From positions 2,861,535-2,925,534 of the forward strand of contig NC_021985.1 of the NCBI RefSeq assembly GCF_000444875.1: a stretch of DNA of 64,000 nucleotides, written 5' to 3'. Below the pieces are notes generated by a model. It had not been told where the DNA came from. It ran no database searches and was given only the letters and a program-made list of their open reading frames with translations. The DNA is from Streptomyces collinus Tu 365 (GTDB lineage: Bacteria > Actinomycetota > Actinomycetes > Streptomycetales > Streptomycetaceae). Both the position numbers and the translations under genes were made by a program. Shown in pieces: positions 33,787 to 43,090 of this stretch (position 1 is the stretch's first letter; each line of letters starts with the position of its first letter).

Positions 33787-34796
33787 CCGCCCGGCCCTCC
33801 CAGGTCCTGATCGAGGAGCCCGGCGCCCACCGGGTGGAGGACCACACGCCGCGGGAGCCCGCGCCGGGCGAGGCGCTGGTCGCCGTGCACGCGGTCGGCA
33901 TCTGCGGCAGCGACCGCGAGGTGTACCAGGGCAACCGCCCCGAGGGGTACGTCCGTTACCCGCTCACACCCGGCCACGAGTGGTCCGGGACGGTGCGGGC
34001 CGTGGGCGCCGGGGTGCCCGCCTCGCTCGTCGGGCGCAAGGTGGTGGGCGAGGGGTTCCGCAACTGCCAGGTGTGCGACCGCTGTCACGCGGGCGAGACC
34101 ACGCTGTGCTCGGCCGGGTACGAGGAGACCGGGTTCACCCAGCCGGGCGCCATGGCCGCCACGCTCACCCTGCCCGCCCGGCTGCTGCACCCGCTCCCGG
34201 ACGACGCCGACCTCACGGCCGCCGCCCTGCTGGAGCCGGCCGCCTGCGTCGCGGCCGCCGCGCTCAAGGCGGCCGCCCGGCCCGGCGAGCGGGTCGCGGT
34301 GGTCGGCACGGGCACCCTCGGGATGTTCGCCGTGCAGTTCCTGCGGGCCGTCTCCCCGGCGGAGCTGCTCGTGGTGGGCACGCGCGACGACCGGGAGGCG
34401 CTGTCCCGGCGGTTCGGGGCCACCGGCTTCCGGCTCCGCGACCAGGACCTGCCCGACGACTTCGACGTGGTGATCGAGACCGCGGGCTCGGCGTCCGCGG
34501 CGCGCACCGCCGCCGCGCTGCTCCGGCGCGGCGGGCGGCTGGTGCTGACCGGCATCCCGGCGCCGGGCGCGGACGGGCTGGACCCGACCGACCTGGTGGT
34601 CAGGCAGCTGGAGGTACACACCGTCTTCGGGGCACCGCCGGACGCCTGGGCACACGCCGTACGGGTGTTCGGCGCCGGACTGCTCGACCCGTTGCCGCTG
34701 GTCACGCACGAACTGCCGCTGACCGAGTTCCCGCAGGCCATCGAGTTGGTGGGGGCCGGGGATCCGAAGGTGGGCAAGGTGCTGCTCCGCCCCTGA
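33783..34796 (+). CDS. Zinc-dependent alcohol dehydrogenase (sugar/polyol type)
   Basis: A 337-residue MDR-family dehydrogenase. The catalytic zinc site is GICGSD and GHEWSG; the structural zinc loop is CQVCDRCHAGETTLC. The NAD(P) fold has VVGTGTLGMFAVQ. Sequence type is closest to sorbitol, idonate or galactitol dehydrogenases, but the substrate is not fixed. The GTG start overlaps the dehydratase stop by four bases, so the two are translationally coupled and probably act on the same sugar or acid. A 145-base gap to the next gene contains an IclR-like operator. Confidence 0.9.
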   Translation: MTARPSQVLIEEPGAHRVEDHTPREPAPGEALVAVHAVGICGSDREVYQGNRPEGYVRYPLTPGHEWSGTVRAVGAGVPASLVGRKVVGEGFRNCQVCDRCHAGETTLCSAGYEETGFTQPGAMAATLTLPARLLHPLPDDADLTAAALLEPAACVAAAALKAAARPGERVAVVGTGTLGMFAVQFLRAVSPAELLVVGTRDDREALSRRFGATGFRLRDQDLPDDFDVVIETAGSASAARTAAALLRRGGRLVLTGIPAPGADGLDPTDLVVRQLEVHTVFGAPPDAWAHAVRVFGAGLLDPLPLVTHELPLTEFPQAIELVGAGDPKVGKVLLRP

Positions 34797-34910
34797 CCGT
34801 ACGCCGGCCGGGACGTGACCTGACGGCGCCCCGACCGGCGTACCACCGGGGCCGGCCTCACTTTTTCCACCGCACCGCCGAGGCCCCGCTCCGCCCTGAG
34901 CCGCGAACCT

Positions 34911-34928
34911 TGTCCGAAATACCGAACA
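34911..34928 (+). promoter_or_regulatory. IclR-like operator before the U32-like gene
   Basis: TGTCCGAAATACCGAACA matches the proposed palindrome TGTTCGAAATTTCGAACA at 15 of 18 bases. It lies 13 bases before the GTG start, overlapping the ribosome site region, and would repress or attenuate the second half of the operon. Confidence 0.6.
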
Positions 34929-34941
34929 CGAAGGACAGCCA

Positions 34942-35907
34942 GTGACCGACGCTTCCGCCCCGGCGGCCCGCAGGCCCGGCGAGCAGGTGCTCGCCGCACT
35001 CGGCCTGGACGCGCCCGCCCTCGACCCCGCCGACGCCTCCGCCCACAGCTTCCCGGGCGGCGGCCGCTGGCGCACCGAGATCCCCTCCTGCGAGGGTCCC
35101 GAGGCGCTGGCGGTGGTGCTCAAGGAGTCCTCCCGCCTCGACGTGCCGATCCACCGGATCAGCCAGGGCAGCGGGGTGTGGATGCTCACGGACGCCGAGA
35201 TCACCGAGATGGTCGAGGTGACCGCCGAGCGCGACATCGAGCTGTGCCTCTTCACCGGCCCGCGCGGCACGTGGGACATCGGCGGCTCGGTGCGCTCCGA
35301 CTCGCGGGGGGCCGGACTGCGCGCCCGTGGCCACGACGCCGTCGCCGGCTGCGTCGAGGACGCCGTCCGGGCCACCGAACTGGGCGTCAGGTGCCTGCTG
35401 GTCGCCGACGAGGGCGTGCTGTGGACCCTGCACCGGGCGCGGGAGACGGGGATCATCCCGGCCGACACCACCCTCAAGGTCTCGGCGCTGATCGGCCCGG
35501 TCAACCCGGCCGCGTACGCCGTCTTCGAGCGGCTCGGCGCCGATTCCGTCAACGTGCCCAGCGACCTGACGCTGGACCACCTCACCGAGATCCGCCGGGC
35601 GTCCGCCGCCCCCATGGACATGTACATCGAGGCCCCCGACGACCTCGGCGGCTATGTGCGGATGTACGAGGTCGCCGAGCTGATCAGACGCGGCGCACCG
35701 CTCTACCTGAAGTTCGGTCTGTCCAAGGCTCCCGGCATCTACCCGTGGGGCACCCACCTGCGGGACGTGACCCTGGACACCGCCCGGGAGCGGGTGCGGC
35801 GCGGCCGGCTCGCCCTCGACCTGCTCGCCCGGCACGGCGCGGGCGGCGACATGGCGCCGCTCGGCAGCCGGCTGCCCGGTCCGCTCAGGCGCTTCCCCAC
35901 GGCCTAG
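34942..35907 (+). CDS. U32-peptidase-like TIM-barrel protein
   Basis: A 321-residue protein of uncertain function. After about 55 N-terminal residues, an alternating strand/helix pattern begins: VPIHRISQGSGVWML, IELCLFTGPRGTWDIGG, CLLVADEGVLWTLH, VSALIGPVNPAAYAVFERLGADSVNVPSDLTL, MDMYIEAPDDLGGYVRM, and YLKFGLSKAPGIYPWGTHL. This fits a TIM barrel, and the GADSVNVPSDLTLDHL block resembles U32-family proteins. I see no zinc or catalytic cysteine motif. Its place between the dehydrogenase and the sugar importer suggests sugar-acid metabolism (aldolase-like) rather than proteolysis. GTG start after AAGGACA. Confidence 0.72.
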   Translation: MTDASAPAARRPGEQVLAALGLDAPALDPADASAHSFPGGGRWRTEIPSCEGPEALAVVLKESSRLDVPIHRISQGSGVWMLTDAEITEMVEVTAERDIELCLFTGPRGTWDIGGSVRSDSRGAGLRARGHDAVAGCVEDAVRATELGVRCLLVADEGVLWTLHRARETGIIPADTTLKVSALIGPVNPAAYAVFERLGADSVNVPSDLTLDHLTEIRRASAAPMDMYIEAPDDLGGYVRMYEVAELIRRGAPLYLKFGLSKAPGIYPWGTHLRDVTLDTARERVRRGRLALDLLARHGAGGDMAPLGSRLPGPLRRFPTA

Positions 35908-35930
35908 CCCCTCCCACCCCGCAACCGCCC

Positions 35931-35957
35931 CGACTCCCCACGACTCCCCACGACTCT
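35931..35957. repeat. 10-bp tandem repeat in the chvE leader
   Basis: CGACTCCCCA is repeated twice exactly and begun a third time (CGACTCTCGA) in the 81-base gap before the binding-protein gene. It lies where the leader RNA would be, 38 bases before the start codon. Confidence 0.7.
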
Positions 35958-35988
35958 CGACGACGAGACCACCAAGGACGGATCACCC

Positions 35989-37098
35989 ATGCGCAATCGC
36001 AGAGCCGCACTCGCCGCCATAGCCGGAGCCGCCTCGCTCGCCCTCACCCTGACCGCCTGCGGTCAGGACAGCTCGGGCGGCAGCAAGGACAAGGGAGGGG
36101 ACACCAAGGGCGCCACCATCGGCATCGCGATGCCGACCAAGTCCTCCGAGCGCTGGATCGCGGACGGCAAGAACGTCGTCAAGAACCTGGAGTCCAAGGG
36201 CTACAAGACCAAGCTGGTCTACGGCGAGGACGACCCGGACACCCAGGTCTCGCAGATCGAGAACCTCATCACGCAGGGCGTGAAGGGCCTGATCGTCGCG
36301 GCGATCGACAACAAGTCCCTGGGCAACGTGCTCCAGGAGGCCGCCGACGCGAACATCCCGGTCATCGCCTACGACCGGCTGATCCTCGGCACCAAGAACG
36401 TCGACTACTACGCCTCGTTCGACAACGAGAAGGTCGGCAAGCTCCAGGGCACCTACATCGTGCACCGGCTCGGCCTGGACAGCGGCAAGAAGGGCCCGTT
36501 CAACATCGAGCTGTTCGCCGGCTCGAACGACGACAACAACACCAAGTACTTCTTCGGCGGCGCGATGAGCGTGCTGCAGCCGTACATCGACAAGAAGCAG
36601 CTGGTGGTCAAGTCCGGCCAGACCGCGCTCAACAAGGTCACCACCCTGCGCTGGGACGGCACCACCGCCCAGCACCGCATGGAGGACATCCTCACCTCCG
36701 CCTACAAGAGCGGCCGGGTGGACGCGGTGCTCTCCCCCTACGACGGCATCTCGATCGGCATCCTGTCCGCGCTGAAGTCGGACGGCTACGGCTCCGGCAG
36801 CAAGGCGCTGCCGGTCGTCACCGGCCAGGACGCCGAGCTGGCCTCGGTGAAGTCGATCATCGCCGGTGATCAGACGCAGACCGTCTACAAGGACACCCGC
36901 CAGCTCGCCAAGGTCGCCGCCACCATGGTCGACGACGCGCTCAAGGGCAAGAAGCCGCAGGTCAACGACACCAAGACCTACGACAACGGCACCAAGGTCG
37001 TGCCCGCCTACCTGCTGCAGCCGGTGAGCGTCGACAAGAGCAACTACCAGCAGGTGCTGGTCGACGGCGGCTACTACACCGAGTCCGAACTGAAGTGA
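35989..37098 (+). CDS. chvE: Multiple-sugar ABC transporter binding lipoprotein (ChvE type)
   Basis: A 369-residue periplasmic-binding-type lipoprotein. Signal peptide with lipobox LTAC, lipidated Cys24, and a Ser/Gly linker. The type I binding fold starts at [52 protein letters not shown] and [16 protein letters not shown] blocks are shared with ChvE, which binds galactose, arabinose, xylose and related sugars. In a Gram-positive cell it is anchored on the outer face of the membrane. Start ATG 35989 with AAGGA upstream. It leads the importer genes mmsA and mmsB, which follow closely. Confidence 0.94.
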   Translation: MRNRRAALAAIAGAASLALTLTACGQDSSGGSKDKGGDTKGATIGIAMPTKSSERWIADGKNVVKNLESKGYKTKLVYGEDDPDTQVSQIENLITQGVKGLIVAAIDNKSLGNVLQEAADANIPVIAYDRLILGTKNVDYYASFDNEKVGKLQGTYIVHRLGLDSGKKGPFNIELFAGSNDDNNTKYFFGGAMSVLQPYIDKKQLVVKSGQTALNKVTTLRWDGTTAQHRMEDILTSAYKSGRVDAVLSPYDGISIGILSALKSDGYGSGSKALPVVTGQDAELASVKSIIAGDQTQTVYKDTRQLAKVAATMVDDALKGKKPQVNDTKTYDNGTKVVPAYLLQPVSVDKSNYQQVLVDGGYYTESELK

Positions 37099-37133
37099 CC
37101 CGCCCCGTCTCCTACTGATTGGAAGGCACGACC

Positions 37134-38683
37134 ATGGCGGGACCCGTCCTGGACATGCGCTCGATCGTCAAGACCTTTCCCGGCGTCAAGGCGCTGTCGG
37201 ACGTCACCCTGACCGTCCGGCAGGGCGAGGTCCACGCCATCTGCGGGGAGAACGGCGCCGGCAAGTCCACCCTGATGAAGGTGCTCTCCGGCGTCCACCC
37301 GTACGGCAGTTACGAGGGGGACATCCTCTTCGAGGGAGAGGTCTGCCAGTTCAAGGACATCCGGGCCAGCGAGCAGCGCGGCATCGTGATCATCCACCAG
37401 GAGCTGGCGCTGGTGCCGTACCTCTCCATCGCGGAGAACCTCTTCCTCGGCAACGAGCACGCCAGGCGGGGGCTCATCAACTGGAACGAGACCCTCCGGC
37501 ACGGCACCGAACTGCTGCGCCGGGTCGGGCTCGACGAGCACCCGGAGACCCGCGTCGCCGACATCGGCGTGGGCAAGCAGCAGCTCGTGGAGATCGCCAA
37601 GGCGCTGTCGAAGTCGGTGAAGCTGCTGATCCTGGACGAGCCGACGGCCGCCCTCAACGACGAGGACAGCGGCAAGCTCCTCGACCTCATCCTGGAGCTG
37701 AAGAACCAGGGCATCACCTCGATCATCATCTCCCACAAGCTGGGCGAGATCCGCCGGGTCGCCGACTCGGTGACGATCATCCGGGACGGCCGGTCGATCG
37801 AGACCCTCGACGTGAAGGCCGCGGGGACGACGGAGGAGCGGATCATCGCCGGCATGGTCGGCCGTGACCTCGACCACCGCTTCCCCGAGCGCACCCGCAC
37901 GAACCTCAGGAGGGCGCGGCGCCCGCCCTGGAGATCCGGGGCTGGACCGTCTTCCACCCGATCGACCAGCAGCGCAAGGTCGTGGACGACGTGTCCCTGA
38001 GCGTGCGCCGCGGGGAGATCGTCGGCATCGCGGGGCTGATGGGCGCGGGCCGCACCGAACTGGCGATGAGCGTCTTCGGGCGCACCTACGGCCGGTACGC
38101 GGCCGGGACGGTCCTGAAGGACGGCACGGAGATCCGGACGAAGACCGTCCCGGAGGCGGTGCGGCACGGCATCGCCTACGTGACCGAGGACCGCAAGCAC
38201 TACGGCCTCAACCTCATCGACACCATCAACCGCAACATCTCGCTGACCGCGCTGGGCAAGGTCGCCCGCCGGGGCGTGGTCGACGAGCACGAGGAGCGGC
38301 AGGTCGCCGAGGGCTTCCGCACCTCCATGAACATCAAGGCGCCGACCGTCTTCGAACCGGTGGGCAAGCTGTCGGGCGGCAACCAGCAGAAGGTCGTCCT
38401 CAGCAAGTGGATCTTCGCGGGCCCGGACGTGCTGATCCTCGACGAGCCCACGCGGGGCATCGACGTGGGCGCCAAGTACGAGATCTACACGGTCATCGAC
38501 CAGCTCGCCGCCCAGGGCAAGGCGGTCGTCTTCATCTCCTCCGAGCTGCCCGAACTGCTCGGCATGTGCGACCGCATCTACACGATGGCCGCCGGGCGGC
38601 TGACCGGTGAGGTGCCGCGGTCCGAGGCCACGCAGGAAGTGCTGATGCGCCATATGACGAAGGACAAAGAGGTATCCCGATGA
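37134..38683 (+). pseudogene. mmsA: Sugar ABC transporter ATPase (MmsA/GguA type), interrupted by a frameshift
   Basis: Intact, this would be a 516-residue fused double ATPase that powers the ChvE-dependent importer. First half (residues 1-253): Walker [11 protein letters not shown], signature [15 protein letters not shown], Walker [12 protein letters not shown]. Second half: the degenerate [11 protein letters not shown], the signature [14 protein letters not shown] and [13 protein letters not shown], as normal for the family. The frame breaks near 37893-37896 (GCACCCGCACG): one C appears missing from a C-run. Upstream reading ends in HRFPERT, and reading resumes one frame over at [20 protein letters not shown]. 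It may be a true mutation or a sequencing error. ATG 37134 follows GGAAGG; the stop overlaps mmsB as ATGA. Confidence 0.88.
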
Positions 38684-39924
38684 GCACGGATGTCACCGCC
38701 AAGAGCCCGGCCCCCGCGCCGCCGGGCAGGAGCGGACCGGCCGCCGAGGGGGGCCTGCTCCGGCTGATGCTGGACGGCCTGCGCCGCAACATGCGCCAGT
38801 ACGGCATGCTGATCGCGCTCGGCCTGATCGTGGTGCTGTTCGCGATCTGGACCGACGGGGACCTGCTGCTGCCGCGCAACGCCTCCAACCTGGTGCTGCA
38901 GAACAGCTACATCCTGATCCTCGCGATCGGCATGATGCTGGTGATCATCGCCGGGCACATCGACCTCTCGGTCGGCTCGCTGACCGCGTTCGTCGGCGCC
39001 TTCGCCGCCGTGCTGACCGTGCAGCACGGGCTGTCCTGGCCGGTCGCGCTGGTGCTGTGCCTGCTGGTGGGCGCGGTGGCCGGCTCGGTGCAGGGCTATC
39101 TGATCGCCTATCTCGGCATACCGTCGTTCATCGTCACCCTGGCCGGGATGCTGCTCTTCCGCGGTCTGACCGAGATCCTGCTCAAGGGGCAGACCCTCGG
39201 CCCCTTCCCCGACGGGCTGCAGAAGCTCGGCAACGGCTTCCTGCCCGAGGTCGGCCCGCACACCAACTACCACAACCTCACCCTGCTGCTCGGCCTGGTG
39301 CTGATCGCGGCCGTGGTGTGGCAGGAGGTCCGAGGCCGGCGCCGTCAGCAGGAGTTCGCGCTGGACGTCCTGCCCACCCGGCTGTTCCTGCTCAAGCTGA
39401 CCGCCCTGGTCGCCGCGATCCTCGCGCTCACCCTGCTGCTCGCCAGCTACAAGGGCGCCCCGATCGTGCTGATCATCCTCGGCGCGCTGGTGGTCGGCTA
39501 CGGCTACGTGATGCGCAACGCGGTGTTCGGCCGCCACATCTACGCCATCGGCGGCAACCTGCCGGCGGCCAAGCTGTCCGGCGTGAAGGACAAGAAGGTC
39601 ACCTTCTACGTCTTCCTGAACATGGGCGTGCTCGCGGCCCTGGCGGGTCTGGTGGTCGCCGCCCGCCTGAACGCGGCCTCGCCGAAGGCCGGCGTCAACT
39701 TCGAACTCGAGGCCATCGCCTCGTCGTTCATCGGCGGCGCGTCCATGAGCGGCGGTGTCGGTACCGTCCTCGGCGCCATCATCGGCGGTCTGGTCCTCGG
39801 CGTGCTGAACAACGGCATGAACCTCCTCAGCGTCGGCACCGACTGGCAACAGGTCATCAAGGGCCTCGCCCTGCTGGTGGCGGTCGGGTTCGACGTGTGG
39901 AACAAGCGCAAGTCCGGTTCGTAA
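38680..39924 (+). CDS. mmsB: Multiple-sugar ABC transporter permease (MmsB/GguB type)
   Basis: A 414-residue permease of the BPD_transp_2 (branched-chain/ribose) family with about ten membrane segments. The conserved block [18 protein letters not shown] and the C-terminal [23 protein letters not shown] are typical. The central hydrophilic loop ([24 protein letters not shown] and [18 protein letters not shown]) is as in the longer GguB subgroup. The start overlaps the mmsA stop (ATGA), so translation is coupled. A hairpin follows the stop, before the epimerase gene. Confidence 0.94.
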   Translation: MSTDVTAKSPAPAPPGRSGPAAEGGLLRLMLDGLRRNMRQYGMLIALGLIVVLFAIWTDGDLLLPRNASNLVLQNSYILILAIGMMLVIIAGHIDLSVGSLTAFVGAFAAVLTVQHGLSWPVALVLCLLVGAVAGSVQGYLIAYLGIPSFIVTLAGMLLFRGLTEILLKGQTLGPFPDGLQKLGNGFLPEVGPHTNYHNLTLLLGLVLIAAVVWQEVRGRRRQQEFALDVLPTRLFLLKLTALVAAILALTLLLASYKGAPIVLIILGALVVGYGYVMRNAVFGRHIYAIGGNLPAAKLSGVKDKKVTFYVFLNMGVLAALAGLVVAARLNAASPKAGVNFELEAIASSFIGGASMSGGVGTVLGAIIGGLVLGVLNNGMNLLSVGTDWQQVIKGLALLVAVGFDVWNKRKSGS

Positions 39925-39932
39925 GTCAGATC

Positions 39933-39960
39933 GGGCCCCGCCGGACAGCCGGTGGGGCCC
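39933..39960 (+). terminator. Hairpin between permease and epimerase genes
   Basis: Twelve-pair stem with one G-T pair (39933-39944 with 39949-39960), four-base ACAG loop, followed by a T-containing CTTCCTTTA. Nine bases after the mmsB stop. Terminates or attenuates before the epimerase. Confidence 0.75.
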
Positions 39961-39981
39961 CTTCCTTTACGGGAGCCGCAA

Positions 39982-41136
39982 GTGGAACTGAACAGACGTA
40001 CGGTCATCGCGGGAGCAGCGGCGGCGGGCCTGGCCGCCACCACCCTCGGCCCGGGCACCGCCCAGGCCGCCGTCCCGGGCGGGAAACCGGTGAAGCACCT
40101 CTTCGGCAGGCTCGCCGACGGCACCAAGGTGTACCGCTGGTCGCTGGCGAACGGCGGCACCCGGCTGAAGGTGCTGTCCTACGGCGGCATCGTGCAGAGC
40201 CTGGAGGTCCCCGACCGGCACGGCCGGCACGCGAACGTCGTCGCCGGGTTCGCCGGCCTCGACGACTACGTGGCGAGCAGCCCGTACTTCGGCGCCCTGA
40301 TCGGGCGGTACGGCAACCGCATCGGCAAGGGCCGGTTCACCCTCGACGGCACCGCCTACCAGCTGTCCGTCAACGACGGCGAGAACAGCCTGCACGGCGG
40401 CGCCAAGGGCTTCGACAAGCACGTGTGGGACGTCGAGCCGTTCACCCGGGGCTCCGACGTCGGGCTGCGCCTGTACTACACCAGCGTCGACGGGGAGATG
40501 GGCTACCCGGGCACCCTGCGGTCGAAGGTGACGTACACCCTCGACCGGCACGGCGCCTGGCGCATCGACTACGAGGCCACCACCAACCGGGCGACCGTCG
40601 TCAACCTCACCAGCCACGTCTACTGGAACCTGGCGGGCGAGGGCAGCGGCACGATCGAGGACCACGAGCTCACGATCGCCGCCTCCCGCTACACGCCCAC
40701 CGACGCGGGCCTGATCCCCACCGGTGAACTGGCCCGGGTCGGCGGCACCCCGTTCGACTTCCGCCGCGCCAAGCCCATCGGCCGGGACATCCGGGCCGGC
40801 CACGTCCAGCAGGTGCAGGCCAAGGGCTACGACCACAACTGGGCGCTGGACAAGGGCATCACGGCGGGGCCCAAGCACGTGGCCACCCTGCGCGACCCGC
40901 GCTCCGGGCGCACCCTGGCCATCGCCACCGACCAGCCGGGCCTGCAGTTCTACTCGGGCAACTTCCTCGACGGCACCCTGACCGGCACCGGCGGCCGCAC
41001 CTACCGCCAGGGCGACGCCCTGTGCCTGGAGACGCAGCACTTCCCGGACTCGCCGAACCACGCGAACTTCCCGTCGACGGTGCTGCGGCCGGGGCAGACG
41101 TACCGGACGAGCACGGTGCACACGTTCGGCACGTGA
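39982..41136 (+). CDS. Tat-exported aldose 1-epimerase
   Basis: A 384-residue galactose-mutarotase-type enzyme. It carries a twin-arginine signal: LNRRTVIAGAAAAGLAATT, cleavage near TAQAAV. Catalytic blocks match the cytoplasmic paralog at 21781: VLSYGGIVQSLEVPDRHG, GALIGRYGNRI, LHGG, LTSHVYWNLAG and CLETQHFPDSPN. It would equilibrate anomers of free sugar outside the cell, next to an importer for the same sugars. GTG start 39982 is preceded by GGGAG. It lies beyond a hairpin but has no obvious promoter of its own, so read-through from the importer genes is likely. Confidence 0.93.
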   Translation: MELNRRTVIAGAAAAGLAATTLGPGTAQAAVPGGKPVKHLFGRLADGTKVYRWSLANGGTRLKVLSYGGIVQSLEVPDRHGRHANVVAGFAGLDDYVASSPYFGALIGRYGNRIGKGRFTLDGTAYQLSVNDGENSLHGGAKGFDKHVWDVEPFTRGSDVGLRLYYTSVDGEMGYPGTLRSKVTYTLDRHGAWRIDYEATTNRATVVNLTSHVYWNLAGEGSGTIEDHELTIAASRYTPTDAGLIPTGELARVGGTPFDFRRAKPIGRDIRAGHVQQVQAKGYDHNWALDKGITAGPKHVATLRDPRSGRTLAIATDQPGLQFYSGNFLDGTLTGTGGRTYRQGDALCLETQHFPDSPNHANFPSTVLRPGQTYRTSTVHTFGT

Positions 41137-41194
41137 AACGGCTCACACCGCTGGTGAGTTGAACGCCACCGCGGTCCCCTCCGTATCCATGGGC

Positions 41195-41218
41195 GGCCCG
41201 TGCTCCCCCGCACGGGCC
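41195..41218 (+). terminator. Hairpin after the secreted epimerase gene
   Basis: GGCCCGTGC/GCACGGGCC (41195-41203 with 41210-41218), six-base loop TCCCCC. It ends just 19 bases before the next start codon, so it may end the sugar operon or control the aminotransferase leader. Confidence 0.65.
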
Positions 41219-41237
41219 ACCCTTCACGGAGGTTCTC

Positions 41238-43013
41238 TTGCCTGACAACGTCACCTCGTTGTTCCGCAACACCGCCGCGCACAGTCCTTCGATGGCGGCG
41301 CTGGCGCGGGAGAGCGACGGGACGGGTCCGGTCGACTTCTGTATTCCGTGCAACCCCTACTTCCCGACCCCGGCCATGTTCGAGGAGATGGGGAACCGGC
41401 TGCGCGAGATCATCACGTACTACCCGAGCAGCGCCGACACCATCACGGCCGAGCTGTGCAGCCTGCTCCAGCTGCCGCCGCAGTGCGTGGCGATGGGCAA
41501 CGGCTCGACGGAGCTGATCACCTGGATCGACCACCTCCTGGTCCGCGAGTCCCTGGCCGTCCCCGTCCCCACCTTCGGCCGCTGGACCGACCAGCCGATG
41601 GAGACCGGCAAGCGGGTCGACATGTTCCCGCTCCAGGAGGCGAACGGCTTCGCGCTCGACCTCGCCCAGTACGCCGAGTTCCTCCGGACCCGGGGCACCC
41701 GGGTGGCGGTGATCTGCAACCCGAACAACCCCGACGGCGGCTATCTGCGCAAGCAGTCGGTGGTGCAGTTCATGGACGCCATGGCCGATCTGGACCTGGT
41801 GGTCGTCGACGAGTCCTTCCTGGAGTTCGCCGACGCGGAGACGGAGCCGAGCGTCGTCCAGGAGGCGATGCTGCGGCCCAACGTCGTGGTGCTGCGCAGC
41901 CTGGGCAAGAACTTCGGCCTGCACGGCATACGCTTCGGGTACCTGGTCGCCAACCCGGCGCTCGCGGGGAAGATCCGCTCGATGCTGCCGAAGTGGAACC
42001 TCAACTCCTTCGCCGAGCACGTCGTCTTCATGCTGCGCGAGCACGGCGCGGAGTACGCGCAGAGCCTGCAGCAGGTGCGCCGCGACCGCCTGGACATGGC
42101 GAGCCAGCTCTCCGCGCTGCCCGGCCTCACCGTCTACCCCTCCCAGGGCAACTTCCTCTTCGTGCGCCTTCCCGTCGGCGCCGAGGGCACGGTGGTCCGG
42201 GACCGGATGCTCACCGAGCACCGGATCCTGGTCCGCGAGTGCGGTAACAAGATCGGTTCTTCCAGCCGCTTCCTGAGACTCGTGGTGCGCCCCCAGGTCG
42301 ACGTGCGTCGCCTGGTGTCCGGCCTGGAGCAGGTGCTCTACGGGTCCAGGAGGGGAGCCGCCGTACCCGAGCTGGGCAACGGGACCAGCTACAGCTCGGG
42401 TACGGCGGCGGTGGACCGGCTGGTGAGCGAGACCAACGGGTCCGGCATGCGGCTGGCCGCTCAGGCCGCCGCGGCCGCCCCCACCCCGGGGCTCGCCACC
42501 GCCCCGGCCGCCGGCACCGGCATGCCGCTCCCCGCCGCCGCGGCACCGGCCGGCGGTGGGATGCCGCTGCCGGCGGCAGCCCAGGCGTTCCCGGCGCAGC
42601 AGCCGATGGCTCCCGCGCCGGCCCCCGCCCCGGCACCGGCGCCCTTCCCGCCGGCGGCAGCGGCCCCCGCGCCCGCCCCGGCGCCCCCCGCCCCCACGCC
42701 GGTCCCGATGCCCCCCGCCCCCGTCCCGATGGCCCCCGTCCCGATGGCCCCCGCCGCGATGGCCCCCGCTCCGCTTCCGGCCGCTCCGCCCGTCCCCGCC
42801 CCGGCACCCGTGCCCGCCCCGGTGCCCGCCCCGGTGCCCGGTCCGACCCCGCCGGGTGTCCCGGCCCGCGGCGGTCTCACCGCGGCCCAGGTCCGCGGGA
42901 TGACCGCGCCGCCCACGCCGGCCCCCGCCACCGGCCTCTCCCCGGCCCCGGCCACCGGCTGGCCCAACGCGCAGAGCTGGCCGAACGCGGCGGGCATGGG
43001 CCAGACGGGCTGA
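41238..43013 (+). CDS. PLP-dependent class I/II aminotransferase with a long Pro/Ala-rich tail
   Basis: A 591-residue protein. Residues about 28-370 form an aminotransferase fold of the histidinol-phosphate aminotransferase type: GNGSTELITW (cofactor phosphate), CNPNNPDGGYL, VVVDESFLEFAD, the PLP lysine Lys224 in SLGKNFGLHGIRFGY, and the C-terminal Arg in SSRFLRLVVRP. Residues about 375-591 are an extremely Pro/Ala-rich tail (runs of PAPAPAPAP and PVPMAP) ending in a short WPNAQSWPNAAGMG block. A tail of this length is not normal for the family. TTG start 41238 follows ACGGAGG at five bases. Amino-acid substrate is not predictable. Confidence 0.88.
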   Translation: MPDNVTSLFRNTAAHSPSMAALARESDGTGPVDFCIPCNPYFPTPAMFEEMGNRLREIITYYPSSADTITAELCSLLQLPPQCVAMGNGSTELITWIDHLLVRESLAVPVPTFGRWTDQPMETGKRVDMFPLQEANGFALDLAQYAEFLRTRGTRVAVICNPNNPDGGYLRKQSVVQFMDAMADLDLVVVDESFLEFADAETEPSVVQEAMLRPNVVVLRSLGKNFGLHGIRFGYLVANPALAGKIRSMLPKWNLNSFAEHVVFMLREHGAEYAQSLQQVRRDRLDMASQLSALPGLTVYPSQGNFLFVRLPVGAEGTVVRDRMLTEHRILVRECGNKIGSSSRFLRLVVRPQVDVRRLVSGLEQVLYGSRRGAAVPELGNGTSYSSGTAAVDRLVSETNGSGMRLAAQAAAAAPTPGLATAPAAGTGMPLPAAAAPAGGGMPLPAAAQAFPAQQPMAPAPAPAPAPAPFPPAAAAPAPAPAPPAPTPVPMPPAPVPMAPVPMAPAAMAPAPLPAAPPVPAPAPVPAPVPAPVPGPTPPGVPARGGLTAAQVRGMTAPPTPAPATGLSPAPATGWPNAQSWPNAAGMGQTG

Positions 43014-43035
43014 GCCGGCCGCCCGGTACGTCACG

Positions 43036-43073
43036 GGTCCCGCCGCCCCGGACGGCTCCGGGACGGCGGGACC
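43036..43073. terminator. Terminator between aminotransferase and DUF4360 genes
   Basis: Stem GGTCCCGCCG/CGGCGGGACC (43036-43045 with 43064-43073), extended inside by CCCGGA/TCCGGG. Lies between convergent genes. Confidence 0.82.
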
Positions 43074-43090
43074 TGGGCCGTGTCCGCGAC

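Noticed and set aside
37982..38683. The second mmsA half as an independent gene
   Set aside because: It starts in the middle of a conserved strand without a ribosome site; one inserted base restores the standard double ATPase.
42460..42900. Repetitive C/G-rich DNA that looks like a repeat array
   Set aside because: It is Pro/Ala codon redundancy in the aminotransferase tail. There are no regular spacers, so it is not a CRISPR array.
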